This document shows positions 10,201 through 15,824 of a stretch of DNA of 20,699 bases, one piece after another. A program made the translations under genes and the position numbers. The stretch is from a virus. Position 1 is the stretch's first letter; every line of letters starts with the position of its first letter. The DNA lies in IMG/VR virus record IMGVR_UViG_3300006637_000053, positions 1 to 20,699 of that record. One strand, given 5' to 3'. A model generated the notes under the pieces. That model was not told the DNA's origin, searched no databases, and saw only the letters and a program-made list of their open reading frames with translations.

Positions 10201-10739
10201 AAGAGCTACGTGTAGGTACACGTGAAGGGGAACTCTATGATCCTAACCCCTTTGCTCGTATCTTTGGTGTTACTGTTGTACCGGGACGTACTGCTACTGA
10301 GAAAGCATACTCTATGTCGCAGATGCACAAGTGGACTGCTAATGAACGTAGCAACCTACCTGCGTATGACCGTATATTCAACACCATGCTTGCCCCTCTG
10401 CTTGAGCAGGAGACGCAACAGCTTATGAGAAGCAAGCAGTTCCAGCAAGCTGACCTTAATGGCAGACGCACCATGCTAAAGAACAGGCTTACACAAGTAA
10501 GAGCAGAAGTGCGTAGTCGTATGGAGCAAGGCTATGCAGGTGGTGACGGGCTACGGCTAAGACTTGTCAGTAAGGTCAGCCGTAAAGGCACAAAGGAACA
10601 ACGTAACATGGCTATGAACATCCTTAGAGAAGACTACAATGTTCAAGCAGACATTAACGATCTAAACATAGCTGAGATTGACTTGCTAGATGACATCCTA
10701 AATGGAGTCATAGAGACACACAAGCACATCCAGTACTAA
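7248..10739 (+). CDS. Giant internal virion protein, probable DNA-ejection component
   Basis: At 1163 residues this is the largest gene here and the last of the late operon. The product is helical and rich in Ala, Arg, Lys and Glu. An N-terminal region (1-120) is followed by an Ala/Gly-rich segment at about 125-190 that could associate with membranes. Next comes a basic amphipathic region (190-265, many AA-R/K-E repeats), then long helical domains with further hydrophobic patches. No lytic transglycosylase, peptidase or polymerase motif stands out. Size, composition and terminal position match the large ejected core proteins of podoviruses (T7 gp16 and the giant proteins of marine podoviruses), which form a conduit for DNA entry. 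This rests on analogy. AAGG precedes the ATG by about 12 bases, and a bidirectional terminator follows the stop. Confidence 0.6.
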   Translation: MENYSQLKQELMRFEQNRNTFGGRSVLPTQEFDDSLLKSDATLKQADLLKPEYNNVLRDYMVERKGTDYQSASPDKVVDDFVEQMRYFNANVVSTAGEVRFISKADERQKEIASRAYQIYDRLGNVFVNDGFAGAVEGVAEYIGAAASDPTNYIGLLTGGVARGAAVGTTIGGKAAIRKALTEAGRSTFRATANQAAAKEAAERAGIEAARRLVREGYNTRVAGGVYKTVAERVEREGLAALGRQARTKALQAAGDKAAKRSLLYTTALDSSFAMLQDVQIQNVMLDVGAQEEYSKLQTGFSALAGGIAGLAQLGFGKFRGASGLADTGDPLEKVSNAVIEASMPKLNKEATEKATGNIVAAIKTWSAKVQDGKQYDAVPVEVIREIILGKETRTAGKVIYEGGVLEAFKNANVKFSRNETISDVMTNFVRYLDDSQLKEINDALQPTGIKLGELSETRVKLGDLLAKDISQAGKVLNTMSIFRRQVDAQLVAATDAMDAKLAAVNAKETIDEALDSPNRLKYMQSVWKRLLVSSPATTMANVAGFTQYYAGQTLADLFNATTLVGSAMLKAPFNKQGASEALRQARALSTLQAQKLRNLMDPYTTHDAYLNFLKVNPDVEKLLFETVTSGIERTSRRFGVNPEAKWFKRTEAFANGANIITGVRVQDSFTKSQMFMGELDKYLRLKKGTTLREAMQNGTVDAIDDDVLNAATDTTLRSVFAKDYTTQDQPELLRSAASLVEKFSATPVLGTILPFGRFFNNVLATAYQWTPLAAPELLIKFGYRTIKGGEKSLTEADALSRMLVGTTALGLAAQYDKGRREKGLDTFEVETAGGTIIDAKNTYPFSLFLALGRAINLKASGESIPKELQEDALIQLGVGQLARDAQFGNDLYNLFDLVFNGDEGSARGGQTAAAFAKTFGNFAAGFTRPLDAVNKIAGFAMETDTVKDIRQAGTAGETFSLSATKYIDNILEAFIDKTDSITGEELRVGTREGELYDPNPFARIFGVTVVPGRTATEKAYSMSQMHKWTANERSNLPAYDRIFNTMLAPLLEQETQQLMRSKQFQQADLNGRRTMLKNRLTQVRAEVRSRMEQGYAGGDGLRLRLVSKVSRKGTKEQRNMAMNILREDYNVQADINDLNIAEIDLLDDILNGVIETHKHIQY

Positions 10740-10749
10740 CAAAAAGAAG

Positions 10750-10767
10750 AGGGGCCATTCGGCCCCT
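10750..10767. terminator. Bidirectional rho-independent terminator between convergent operons
   Basis: AGGGGCC (10750-10756), a four-base ATTC loop and GGCCCCT (10761-10767) form a perfect 7-bp stem. On the + strand it is followed by TTTACTTTATT; on the - strand the sequence after the stem is TCTTCTTTTT. The stem lies 10 bases after the stop of the giant late gene and touches the stop of the convergent 67-aa gene, so it can end both transcripts. Confidence 0.85.
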
Positions 10768-10971
10768 TTACTTTATTCCGTGTAGCTCTGCTGCTTCTTC
10801 TGCCCATAGAACGCTAGAGTGTAGCTGTCTTAATGCGTTGTCTTTTTCGTGACTATCATATAGATTAGCATTTATATACTTAATCATAGTCAGTTGAAGA
10901 TCACGTAACTCTTCATTGAACAGCTTCTTCTTACTCAGGGCATACGCTTTTGCCTCGTCTTCCAACCCCAT
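10768..10971 (-). CDS. 67-aa helical protein, Acb2/Tad1-hairpin-like (candidate anti-defence)
   Basis: The product is two long helices: about residues 5-36 (charged, amphipathic) and 42-63. The second helix reads S-H-E-K-D-N-A-L-R-Q-L-H-S-S-V-L-W-A-E-E-A. Its spacing of S/E/K, AL, L, V-L/M-W-A and A resembles the SREKALALTKLEEAVMWA pattern I recall from small phage proteins annotated with an Acb2/Tad1 hairpin domain. Members of those families bind cyclic nucleotide signals and block CBASS or Thoeris defence. The resemblance was judged by eye on a short helix, and ligand-binding residues cannot be assigned, so this is a hypothesis. The start is supported by GAAGGG, which overlaps the end of phoH three bases upstream. 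It is the last gene of the replication operon, a common place for accessory genes. Confidence 0.4.
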   Translation of the reverse strand: MGLEDEAKAYALSKKKLFNEELRDLQLTMIKYINANLYDSHEKDNALRQLHSSVLWAEEAAELHGIK

Positions 10972-10974
10972 TAC

Positions 10975-11679
10975 TCATAGCCCTTCCTTCATAAATATCT
11001 TAACCCATTCAGCGCAGATGTCAGACCTTACAATGTCTTCTACGCCAAACTCAATAATGGGGATAGGCAACATATACTTCTTAGCTAGATGGATAATCTT
11101 AGATAGTCCGTCTACTTCTTTAAGGTCTGACTGTTGCACATCGCCATTCAGTACAATAGTACTACCTTCACCTACACGTGTCAACAGCATCTTTAACTCG
11201 TGTGTGGTGATGTTCTGTGTTTCATCTACAATAATGAAAGCATTCTCAAAGCTACGACCCCGCATCAAAGCTAAGGGTGCCATCTCTACGTTGCCATTCT
11301 TGATAGCAGTTTCTAGAGTACCCTTGCCCCAATGCTTCTGCAGAACATCAAGCACAGGCAAAGCCCACGGGTATGTCTTTTCTTCTAGTGTACCGGGAAG
11401 AAAGCCAAGCTCTTTACCTACTGCTACGTGAGGGCGAGTAATAACGATCTTGTCAATCTCTTTGAGAGTATACAGATCAGCAGCATAGGTGGCTGTTACG
11501 TATGTCTTACCTGTACCTGCAGGACCAAGGACAAGCACTTGTGTATTCTGCTTTACGGCGTCTAGTAAAGCCTTTTGCTTTGCTGTCTTAGGGACTAGAC
11601 CAGAGACAGGCTTAGCCTCTGCATTCTTATAGTTAGTCTTGCGACGAGTACGAGTAGGCTTGACTGGAAAGTCGTCCAT
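10975..11679 (-). CDS. phoH: PhoH-like ATPase
   Basis: This 234-residue protein matches the PhoH family of P-loop ATPases. The Walker A motif GPAGTGKT is at residues 52-59 and Walker B FIIVDETQN at 148-156, with family blocks ITRPHVAVGKELGFLPG (80-96) and IVLNGDVQQSD (175-185). A short basic N-terminal tail (about 1-25) precedes the ATPase core. PhoH-like genes are frequent in marine phages. The cellular protein is related to RNA helicase/RNase-linked ATPases, but the role in phage infection is not settled; a phosphate-stress role is doubtful. The ATG lies one base after the stop of the 51-aa basic protein, whose end supplies AAGG as ribosome binding site. Confidence 0.93.
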   Translation of the reverse strand: MDDFPVKPTRTRRKTNYKNAEAKPVSGLVPKTAKQKALLDAVKQNTQVLVLGPAGTGKTYVTATYAADLYTLKEIDKIVITRPHVAVGKELGFLPGTLEEKTYPWALPVLDVLQKHWGKGTLETAIKNGNVEMAPLALMRGRSFENAFIIVDETQNITTHELKMLLTRVGEGSTIVLNGDVQQSDLKEVDGLSKIIHLAKKYMLPIPIIEFGVEDIVRSDICAEWVKIFMKEGL

Positions 11680-11680
11680 A

Positions 11681-11836
11681 TTAACCTTGGCCTTTGTAAA
11701 CTTTGTAGCTACGCTTCTTTGCCTTATTCATAGAAGATAGCTTAATAGAGCTACGTGTCTTCCCCTGTGCTGTTTTCTTTTTGTGAGGCTCTGGTTTCCA
11801 CTTACTTGCGCCGATACCCGCCTTAACTTTAGCCAT
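11681..11836 (-). CDS. 51-aa lysine-rich basic protein
   Basis: A short open frame begins MAKVKAGIGASKWKPEPHKK and ends with KAKKRSYKVYKGQG. Of 51 residues about 16 are Lys or Arg and only one is acidic, so it probably binds nucleic acid. AAGGAG stands 8 bases before the ATG, a strong ribosome binding site. The stop is followed after one base by the phoH start, which argues for real, coupled translation. It lies just downstream of tRNA-Leu. No family is recognised; a small DNA- or RNA-binding or ribosome-associated protein is possible. Confidence 0.7.
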   Translation of the reverse strand: MAKVKAGIGASKWKPEPHKKKTAQGKTRSSIKLSSMNKAKKRSYKVYKGQG

Positions 11837-11852
11837 TTACTTCTCCTTTGTT

Positions 11853-11939
11853 TGGTGCCAACTGTCGGATTCGAACCGACACGCCCATATGAGCAAGAGA
11901 TTTTAAGTCTCTGGTGTCTACCTATTCCACCAAGTTGGC
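11853..11939 (-). tRNA. tRNA-Leu (anticodon TAA)
   Basis: The acceptor stem GCCAACT pairs with AGTTGGC, the T arm GTCGG-TTCGAAT-CCGAC is complete, and the anticodon stem AGAGA/TCTCT encloses CTTAAAA, giving anticodon TAA for codon UUA. A long variable arm of class II type and the 87-base length fit tRNA-Leu. The 3' CCA is encoded (11853-11855). It is placed between the nuclease-like gene and the small basic gene of the same operon, so it is probably cut out of their transcript. Confidence 0.95.
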
Positions 11940-11946
11940 TAATAGG

Positions 11947-12384
11947 TTATAGATTAATAGTCTCAACTTCAGCATAGGGAATGTGATAGAACAACTCTCC
12001 CTTTAGAATGTTACGACCACTAGCTTCTTTCAATCGTTCAGGCTTAAGTGCGCTGTCCTTGATGCGGAAACACTGCTTAAAGTCTTTACGGAAGATGTAG
12101 AAGTTTAGAAACCCAGAGCCATACTTATCCAGCAAACGAGTCTTACGTTCAGGGATACGTACCTCGGCCCAGTGCGTAGGCCACGGGCCATCCCATGCTA
12201 CCTTAACCTCTGCTTCGTTGTAGTATGTATTACCGTTTTTAGTAGAAACAATATCTACGTAGAAGTCTTCGTCTGTCTTGGTGATGGTGTGACCACGGTT
12301 AATGAGCAAACTGTTAAGTGCTGCTTTTGCCGAAGTATCGTATGCTTGATATAAGGCACGGTTAAAAGGTTTGCGTACAGCCAT
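11947..12384 (-). CDS. Putative PD-(D/E)XK-type nuclease between tRNA genes
   Basis: The start is set at the ATG at 12384 (AAAGGAAAGACA upstream). The frame runs 45 bases further, but there it is tRNA-Thr sequence. The 145-residue product has FYVDIV (Asp44) followed by NEAEVKVAW (Glu59-x-Lys61), a D...ExK arrangement as in PD-(D/E)XK nucleases. RIPERKTRLL then comes at 77-86 and a hydrophobic strand FLNFYIFRKD at 92-101. The order of strand D, strand ExK, helix with RK and strand suits this fold, but similarity is low, so the call is tentative. Its place directly between tRNA-Thr and tRNA-Leu is notable. Possible roles are host or phage DNA processing, or a selfish or protective endonuclease. 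Confidence 0.45.
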   Translation of the reverse strand: MAVRKPFNRALYQAYDTSAKAALNSLLINRGHTITKTDEDFYVDIVSTKNGNTYYNEAEVKVAWDGPWPTHWAEVRIPERKTRLLDKYGSGFLNFYIFRKDFKQCFRIKDSALKPERLKEASGRNILKGELFYHIPYAEVETINL

Positions 12385-12399
12385 TGTCTTTCCTTTTGG

Positions 12400-12475
12400 T
12401 GGTGCTGGCAGTAGGACTTGAACCCACAACCCCCTGATTACAAATCAGATGCTCTGCCAGTTGAGCTATGCCAGC
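12400..12475 (-). tRNA. tRNA-Thr (anticodon TGT)
   Basis: The acceptor stem GCTGGCA/TGCCAGC is perfect. The D arm includes TAGCTCAACTGGCAGAGCA. The anticodon arm TCTGA-TTTGTAA-TCAGG carries anticodon TGT (codon ACA), and the T arm GTGGG-TTCAAGT-CCTAC contains the usual TTCAA loop. The 3' CCA is encoded at 12400-12402. The gene ends five bases before tRNA-Arg begins. Confidence 0.95.
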
Positions 12476-12480
12476 GAATG

Positions 12481-12554
12481 CCTCCCCCGTAGGATTCGAA
12501 CCTACAACCTACAGATTAGAAGTCTGTTACTCTGTCCAGTTGAGCTAGGGGGAG
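12481..12554 (-). tRNA. tRNA-Arg (anticodon TCT)
   Basis: The acceptor stem CTCCCCC/GGGGGAG, D arm GCTCAACTGGACAGAGT, anticodon arm ACAGA-CTTCTAA-TCTGT and T arm GTAGG-TTCGAAT-CCTAC make a full cloverleaf of 74 bases with anticodon TCT (codon AGA). Unlike the two neighbouring tRNAs it has no encoded CCA: the discriminator G is followed by CAT. Host nucleotidyltransferase would have to add the CCA. Confidence 0.93.
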
Positions 12555-12562
12555 TATCTCAG

Positions 12563-12718
12563 TTATTCACCGTCGATGTAGTCAACGGCTTCTTCATAGT
12601 AATGTTTAGCAGTATTACCCGCTTTCTTCGTCATGTCAATGCCAAAGGTAATGGCATTTGCAGCAAAGGTTACAGTAACAATCCCTATGACAAGGGCAGA
12701 AATCATAGATGCGAACAT
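12563..12718 (-). CDS. 51-aa single-span membrane peptide
   Basis: This short frame starts MFASMISALVIGIVTVTFAA, a hydrophobic N-terminal helix (about residues 4-25). A polar, weakly charged tail follows with KHYYEEAVDYIDGE at its end. GAGGA lies 8 bases before the ATG, and the start is 11 bases after the RNR stop, so the gene is well placed for translation. The tRNA-Arg gene follows after eight bases. The helix could be a membrane anchor or a signal peptide, but no clear cleavage site is seen. No family is recognised; small membrane peptides of phages may serve lysis timing or superinfection exclusion, but nothing here shows which. Confidence 0.65.
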   Translation of the reverse strand: MFASMISALVIGIVTVTFAANAITFGIDMTKKAGNTAKHYYEEAVDYIDGE

Positions 12719-12728
12719 CTTTTAGTCC

Positions 12729-14627
12729 TCATGTTAAGTCAACTATTTCACAGACTTCACCAGTGCAAGCAAATGTTTGACTGCCCTTGGTGTTATCCTG
12801 CTTCTCATACTCTGAAAGCTTCGACCAGTCAATAGCCTTTGGCATAACCGAAAGCAACATTTCGTAGTCTGACTTTCCTACTTCTTGATAAGGTGCCTGT
12901 TGATATGTGTGCTCGTTGTAAGGCAGGAACGATACACCAGACATCTCGTCAAAATGTTTGTAGACAAAAGCACCAACCTCAAACCATTCGTCTTTACGTA
13001 CATTGATAGTGACAGACGGTTTGTGTTCGCACCAGTGTCTCTGATAGATAAGCCACATTTCTAGCTGGTCAATAGCTGACAAGTCAGAGGTAACTACTGC
13101 ATTGTCAGGTGCCTTAACAGGGAACGAGAACACTGTAGTAGTCTGTGGCTTCATTACACAAGGCTCTGATGGGATACCTTGATCCTGCATGAACTGCGTC
13201 AGCGGGTCTTTATTGTCTCCTCTGACGGTTCTAATATAGTAGTGACTATGCCTTGCGTGGATGCCGGATGCACTGTCAACGAGTTGCGAGACAGTTCCAG
13301 ATGGCTTGACACAAGTAATAGCAGTAGAAGCATTAATACCCAGTTTAGCAGCCCACTCAGCGTTTGTTTCAATGGCAACATTACGTAGGTGTTCAAGGGT
13401 TTTGTCCAAGCCTGCATTTTTTCTAGTCATCAATGGGTTATCCATGATGCCAGTAAGGCTGACACCAAGGAGACGTTCTTCTTCTGTGTTCTTCTGCCAA
13501 ATCTTACGCAGGTAGGGGAACTTAGTGTATGTACTCTGGATCGTGCCAAGGATAGTAGCTAGACGGACCTTGCGTGTCAAGCTGTCAATGTCATCCGTTG
13601 CACGAACAACTACCTCAGTGAGATTGCAGAACTGATACGGACGCAGGATAATCTCAGAGCATGGGTTAGTACCAAACTCAAAGTTAGGATCACGACGACC
13701 ATTCTTATTGGCTTGCTTGACAGAAGCCTGACGATTGAAGATGCCACGTTCACCGGAGCCACTCTCAACAAGAGCCATCCACTCACGCATGAAGCTGACA
13801 GCATCCGGCTTCTCAGTGTACGACACAGAGTTGTTAGCCAAGGCTCGCTGCGGTTCATTCTCCCACCAGTTACCGGACTTAGCATGGCGCATACGGTCAT
13901 CACTCAAGTTGGACAGAGAGATCATAGCACTGCGACGAACACCACCAACAACTACAACCTCGCCAATCTTGCACATGATGTCATGGCATTCAATGGAAGA
14001 CAGCTTGCGGTTCTGTGCTTCCTTGAACTTAGCAATGACAAAGTTGAACAGGTCAACCAGAGGGGCAGGGCCAGAGGCACGGCCACCAAAAGTCTTTAGT
14101 CGTGCACCAGCAGGACGCACACGTGACACATCCCACTTAGGAATCTCACCACTATAGAGGAGTGCAATCACTTGACGCAGAGCCTTTGCCCAACCCTCCT
14201 TGCTATCCTTAACGACGACAACTGTGTCGCTGTTGAAAAGCTGTGGCACCTCAGGCAGCTTCGACACGAATTGACGTTCAACGGAGAAGCCAACACCAGT
14301 ACCGCAGAGCAGAATGAACATCGCTTCATCGAAGGACTTAGGGTCATCTACGGGTAGGTAGCTGCAGTTGTAGCCAGCAGTGTTGTCACGTTCAAGGGCA
14401 GGGCCAGCAGTCATCATAGCCCGCATGGAGGGCATGATCGACAGGTCAAGGACAGCCTCTCGAATAAACCATGCAATGTCTCCGTCTACATTCGGATTTA
14501 CAAGGTTAGTTATATAGCGGTCAACAGTCTCTGGCCAGCTTTCACGGCGGTTCTCCTCCTCAAGCCAACGAGCATAGCGGCTAGTGTGGATAAAGGCTTG
14601 GTAGTCAGTGGGTAGTTGGTTGTTCAT
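12729..14627 (-). CDS. nrdJ: Adenosylcobalamin-dependent (class II) ribonucleoside-triphosphate reductase, monomeric type
   Basis: The 632-residue protein reduces ribonucleotides to deoxyribonucleotides with coenzyme B12 as radical source. The redox pair is Cys88 (YNCSYL) and Cys334 (QFCNLTE). The thiyl-radical loop NPCSE gives Cys323 and Glu325. The C-terminal shuttle pair is Cys621 and Cys626 (CTGEVC). PSGTVSQLVDSASGIHARHSHYYIRT follows the pattern of the monomeric enzymes like that of Lactobacillus leichmannii. No ATP-cone is evident at the N-terminus, which makes it shorter than the roughly 740-residue Lactobacillus enzyme. GAGGA precedes the ATG and overlaps the end of the MazG-like gene. 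The gene supplies precursors for phage DNA and ties replication to host cobalamin. Confidence 0.95.
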   Translation of the reverse strand: MNNQLPTDYQAFIHTSRYARWLEEENRRESWPETVDRYITNLVNPNVDGDIAWFIREAVLDLSIMPSMRAMMTAGPALERDNTAGYNCSYLPVDDPKSFDEAMFILLCGTGVGFSVERQFVSKLPEVPQLFNSDTVVVVKDSKEGWAKALRQVIALLYSGEIPKWDVSRVRPAGARLKTFGGRASGPAPLVDLFNFVIAKFKEAQNRKLSSIECHDIMCKIGEVVVVGGVRRSAMISLSNLSDDRMRHAKSGNWWENEPQRALANNSVSYTEKPDAVSFMREWMALVESGSGERGIFNRQASVKQANKNGRRDPNFEFGTNPCSEIILRPYQFCNLTEVVVRATDDIDSLTRKVRLATILGTIQSTYTKFPYLRKIWQKNTEEERLLGVSLTGIMDNPLMTRKNAGLDKTLEHLRNVAIETNAEWAAKLGINASTAITCVKPSGTVSQLVDSASGIHARHSHYYIRTVRGDNKDPLTQFMQDQGIPSEPCVMKPQTTTVFSFPVKAPDNAVVTSDLSAIDQLEMWLIYQRHWCEHKPSVTINVRKDEWFEVGAFVYKHFDEMSGVSFLPYNEHTYQQAPYQEVGKSDYEMLLSVMPKAIDWSKLSEYEKQDNTKGSQTFACTGEVCEIVDLT

Positions 14628-14634
14628 ATGATCC

Positions 14635-15081
14635 TCACACTAAGTCTTTTAGGTTTACTTTTGGGTAGTCGGGGTTCTTGATAATCTTACCGTCTTCTCG
14701 ACGCTTAACTGTTCCATCTGGTTGTACACACCTGCCCATATTATTAGCATGGACTCTACGGAAGGACTCGTCTACGTCCCACCCATTAGCTAAGGCGTAT
14801 CCATAGATGACATATAGCAGGTCTGTCAACTCTTTTAGCTCATGCTCTCTGTCCATGTGCTGCCTTGCTGCAGCCCACTCGTTAAACTCTTCGTTAATCA
14901 GAGCAGCATACAGGTAGGGTTTAGGCTCTTGCCCAACAAGACTGGTAAACTCCATTACCATACTAATGTTAGTAGCGGCCTTACTCTTCTTACTCTTTTT
15001 AGCAAAGGTATCTGGTGCCCAATAAGCAAACATTTCTAGTTGATCTTCTGCCATAGCATCAATATCGTCTTGGCTAATCAT
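14635..15081 (-). CDS. MazG-like nucleotide pyrophosphohydrolase
   Basis: The 148-residue protein has the metal-binding pattern of the all-alpha NTP pyrophosphatase (MazG / phosphoribosyl-ATP pyrophosphohydrolase) superfamily. EEFNE at 64-68 and ELTD at 84-87 give the EExxE and ExxD motifs on two helices. A helix YVIYGYALANGWDVDESFRRVHANNM (90-115) comes next, then a basic tail that cites Asp and Lys residues common in phage members. Such enzymes hydrolyse (d)NTPs to monophosphates. In phages, roles proposed are recycling of nucleotides or lowering of the alarmone ppGpp. The start ATG shares one base with the stop of the 56-aa gene upstream, and its stop lies within the ribosome binding region of nrdJ, so the two are coupled. 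Confidence 0.82.
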   Translation of the reverse strand: MISQDDIDAMAEDQLEMFAYWAPDTFAKKSKKSKAATNISMVMEFTSLVGQEPKPYLYAALINEEFNEWAAARQHMDREHELKELTDLLYVIYGYALANGWDVDESFRRVHANNMGRCVQPDGTVKRREDGKIIKNPDYPKVNLKDLV

Positions 15082-15251
15082 TAAGACTTCTCCTTTACTA
15101 CAAGGTTCTCTAACTTAAAGTCATCTACGTCATACAAGATGTCTTCAATGATATCCCTTACATCCTCTTCATGTGCTTCTTCAAAAGAAGACAGGATGTT
15201 GTTCCTCTCTGGGATAATAATGATGAAGGATACATTAAACTTTTTCTTCAT
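15081..15251 (-). CDS. 56-aa acidic hypothetical protein
   Basis: This short frame begins MKKKFNVSFIIIIPERNN and continues as an acidic helix (SSFEEAHEEDVRDIIEDILYD). It looks like a small alpha/beta protein with one beta strand, a helix and a further strand. The start overlaps the end of the DUF3310 gene by 17 bases, and its TAA overlaps the MazG-like ATG by one base. This tight packing supports that it is translated. No family is recognised. Confidence 0.62.
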   Translation of the reverse strand: MKKKFNVSFIIIIPERNNILSSFEEAHEEDVRDIIEDILYDVDDFKLENLVVKEKS

Positions 15252-15480
15252 GCTGCTCTAGCTCACTGATAAGTCTATCCAGATACCACTTTGCTTTACG
15301 CAAATCCTCTAGCCCATTCTTGTAAGGCCATCGCCAGAGATACTTAAAGGAGTTTTGCCAACAGTAAGCAGCGTGAGGTTCTACATTTGTTCCCTCTGTC
15401 ATAGCCTTCATTGCATCAATACATTCAATGCCAGACTGATTGTAGTGCGAGGGTTTGTTTACAGGGTCATGCATTTCCAA
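15235..15480 (-). CDS. DUF3310 protein, T7 gp1.7-like
   Basis: The 81-residue sequence carries the full DUF3310 signature: VNKPSHY (7-13), GIECID (17-22), KYLWRWPYKNG (46-56) and EDLRKAKWYLDRLI (58-71). T7 gp1.7, which contains this domain, is a nucleotide kinase acting on dGMP and dTMP. This copy is shorter than gp1.7 and may only share the domain. Its place among nucleotide-metabolism genes (MazG-like and class II RNR) fits a role in dNTP supply. The start overlaps the upstream hypothetical gene by 14 bases. Confidence 0.85.
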   Translation of the reverse strand: MEMHDPVNKPSHYNQSGIECIDAMKAMTEGTNVEPHAAYCWQNSFKYLWRWPYKNGLEDLRKAKWYLDRLISELEQHEEKV

Positions 15481-15823
15481 ATGTCTTACTCCACTTGCTC
15501 AGCTTAATGACGTTGCCTTCTGTTTCATACTCTGTCTTCTCTCCCTCTAGTTCCAGCAATGCTTCCTCGTATGCATTAGGGAAAAGCTCTTTTAGGATAT
15601 CCTCTCTGTATTCATCAAGCTCGTCTGTAAAGTCAGGATAATCCGTAAGAAAATCAAGGAAAGCAGCAATAGTGACAGATACTTCAATGCCACCTGCAAT
15701 AGCTGGAGTAGGTTTGTCTTGGTCAAACGCAAGGCCAGTAGTAAAAGTACCATCCCACTTACCATCTTTTTCATTGGCCCGTATCAGGAAAGCAACCTCG
15801 CCTTTTTCAATCTTTAGTTTCAT
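15467..15823 (-). CDS. Hypothetical protein, 118 aa, acidic
   Basis: This is a soluble 118-residue protein. An N-terminal alpha/beta part contains GEVAFLIR and an alternating strand GGIEVSVTIAAFLDFL. An acidic helical region (DFTDELDEYREDILKELF, EEALLELEGEKTEYE) follows. AAGGGA lies 9 bases before the ATG, and the start is one base after the endonuclease I stop. The C-terminus overlaps the DUF3310 gene by 14 bases. I recognise no family; it belongs to the replication operon by position and packing. Confidence 0.68.
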   Translation of the reverse strand: MKLKIEKGEVAFLIRANEKDGKWDGTFTTGLAFDQDKPTPAIAGGIEVSVTIAAFLDFLTDYPDFTDELDEYREDILKELFPNAYEEALLELEGEKTEYETEGNVIKLSKWSKTFGNA

Positions 15824-15824
15824 A

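Noticed and set aside
11140-11172. TTGACA with TACTAT at 17 bases on the - strand inside phoH, and a similar pair near 13550-13582 in nrdJ
   Set aside because: Both -10 boxes have two mismatches and there is no gene start shortly downstream; not enough to call a promoter.
12385-12429. N-terminal extension of the nuclease-like gene (MWVQVLLPAPPKGKT)
   Set aside because: These codons are tRNA-Thr sequence and its spacer; the ATG at 12384 has its own ribosome binding site.
11853-12554. Prophage attachment site at the tRNA genes
   Set aside because: The tRNAs are full-length and lie within the phage operon; there is no integrase and I see no duplicated tRNA end.
12449-12835. 128-aa + strand open frame across the tRNAs and the nrdJ end
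   Set aside because: It is antisense to two tRNAs, the 51-aa peptide and nrdJ and has no ribosome binding site; a shadow frame.
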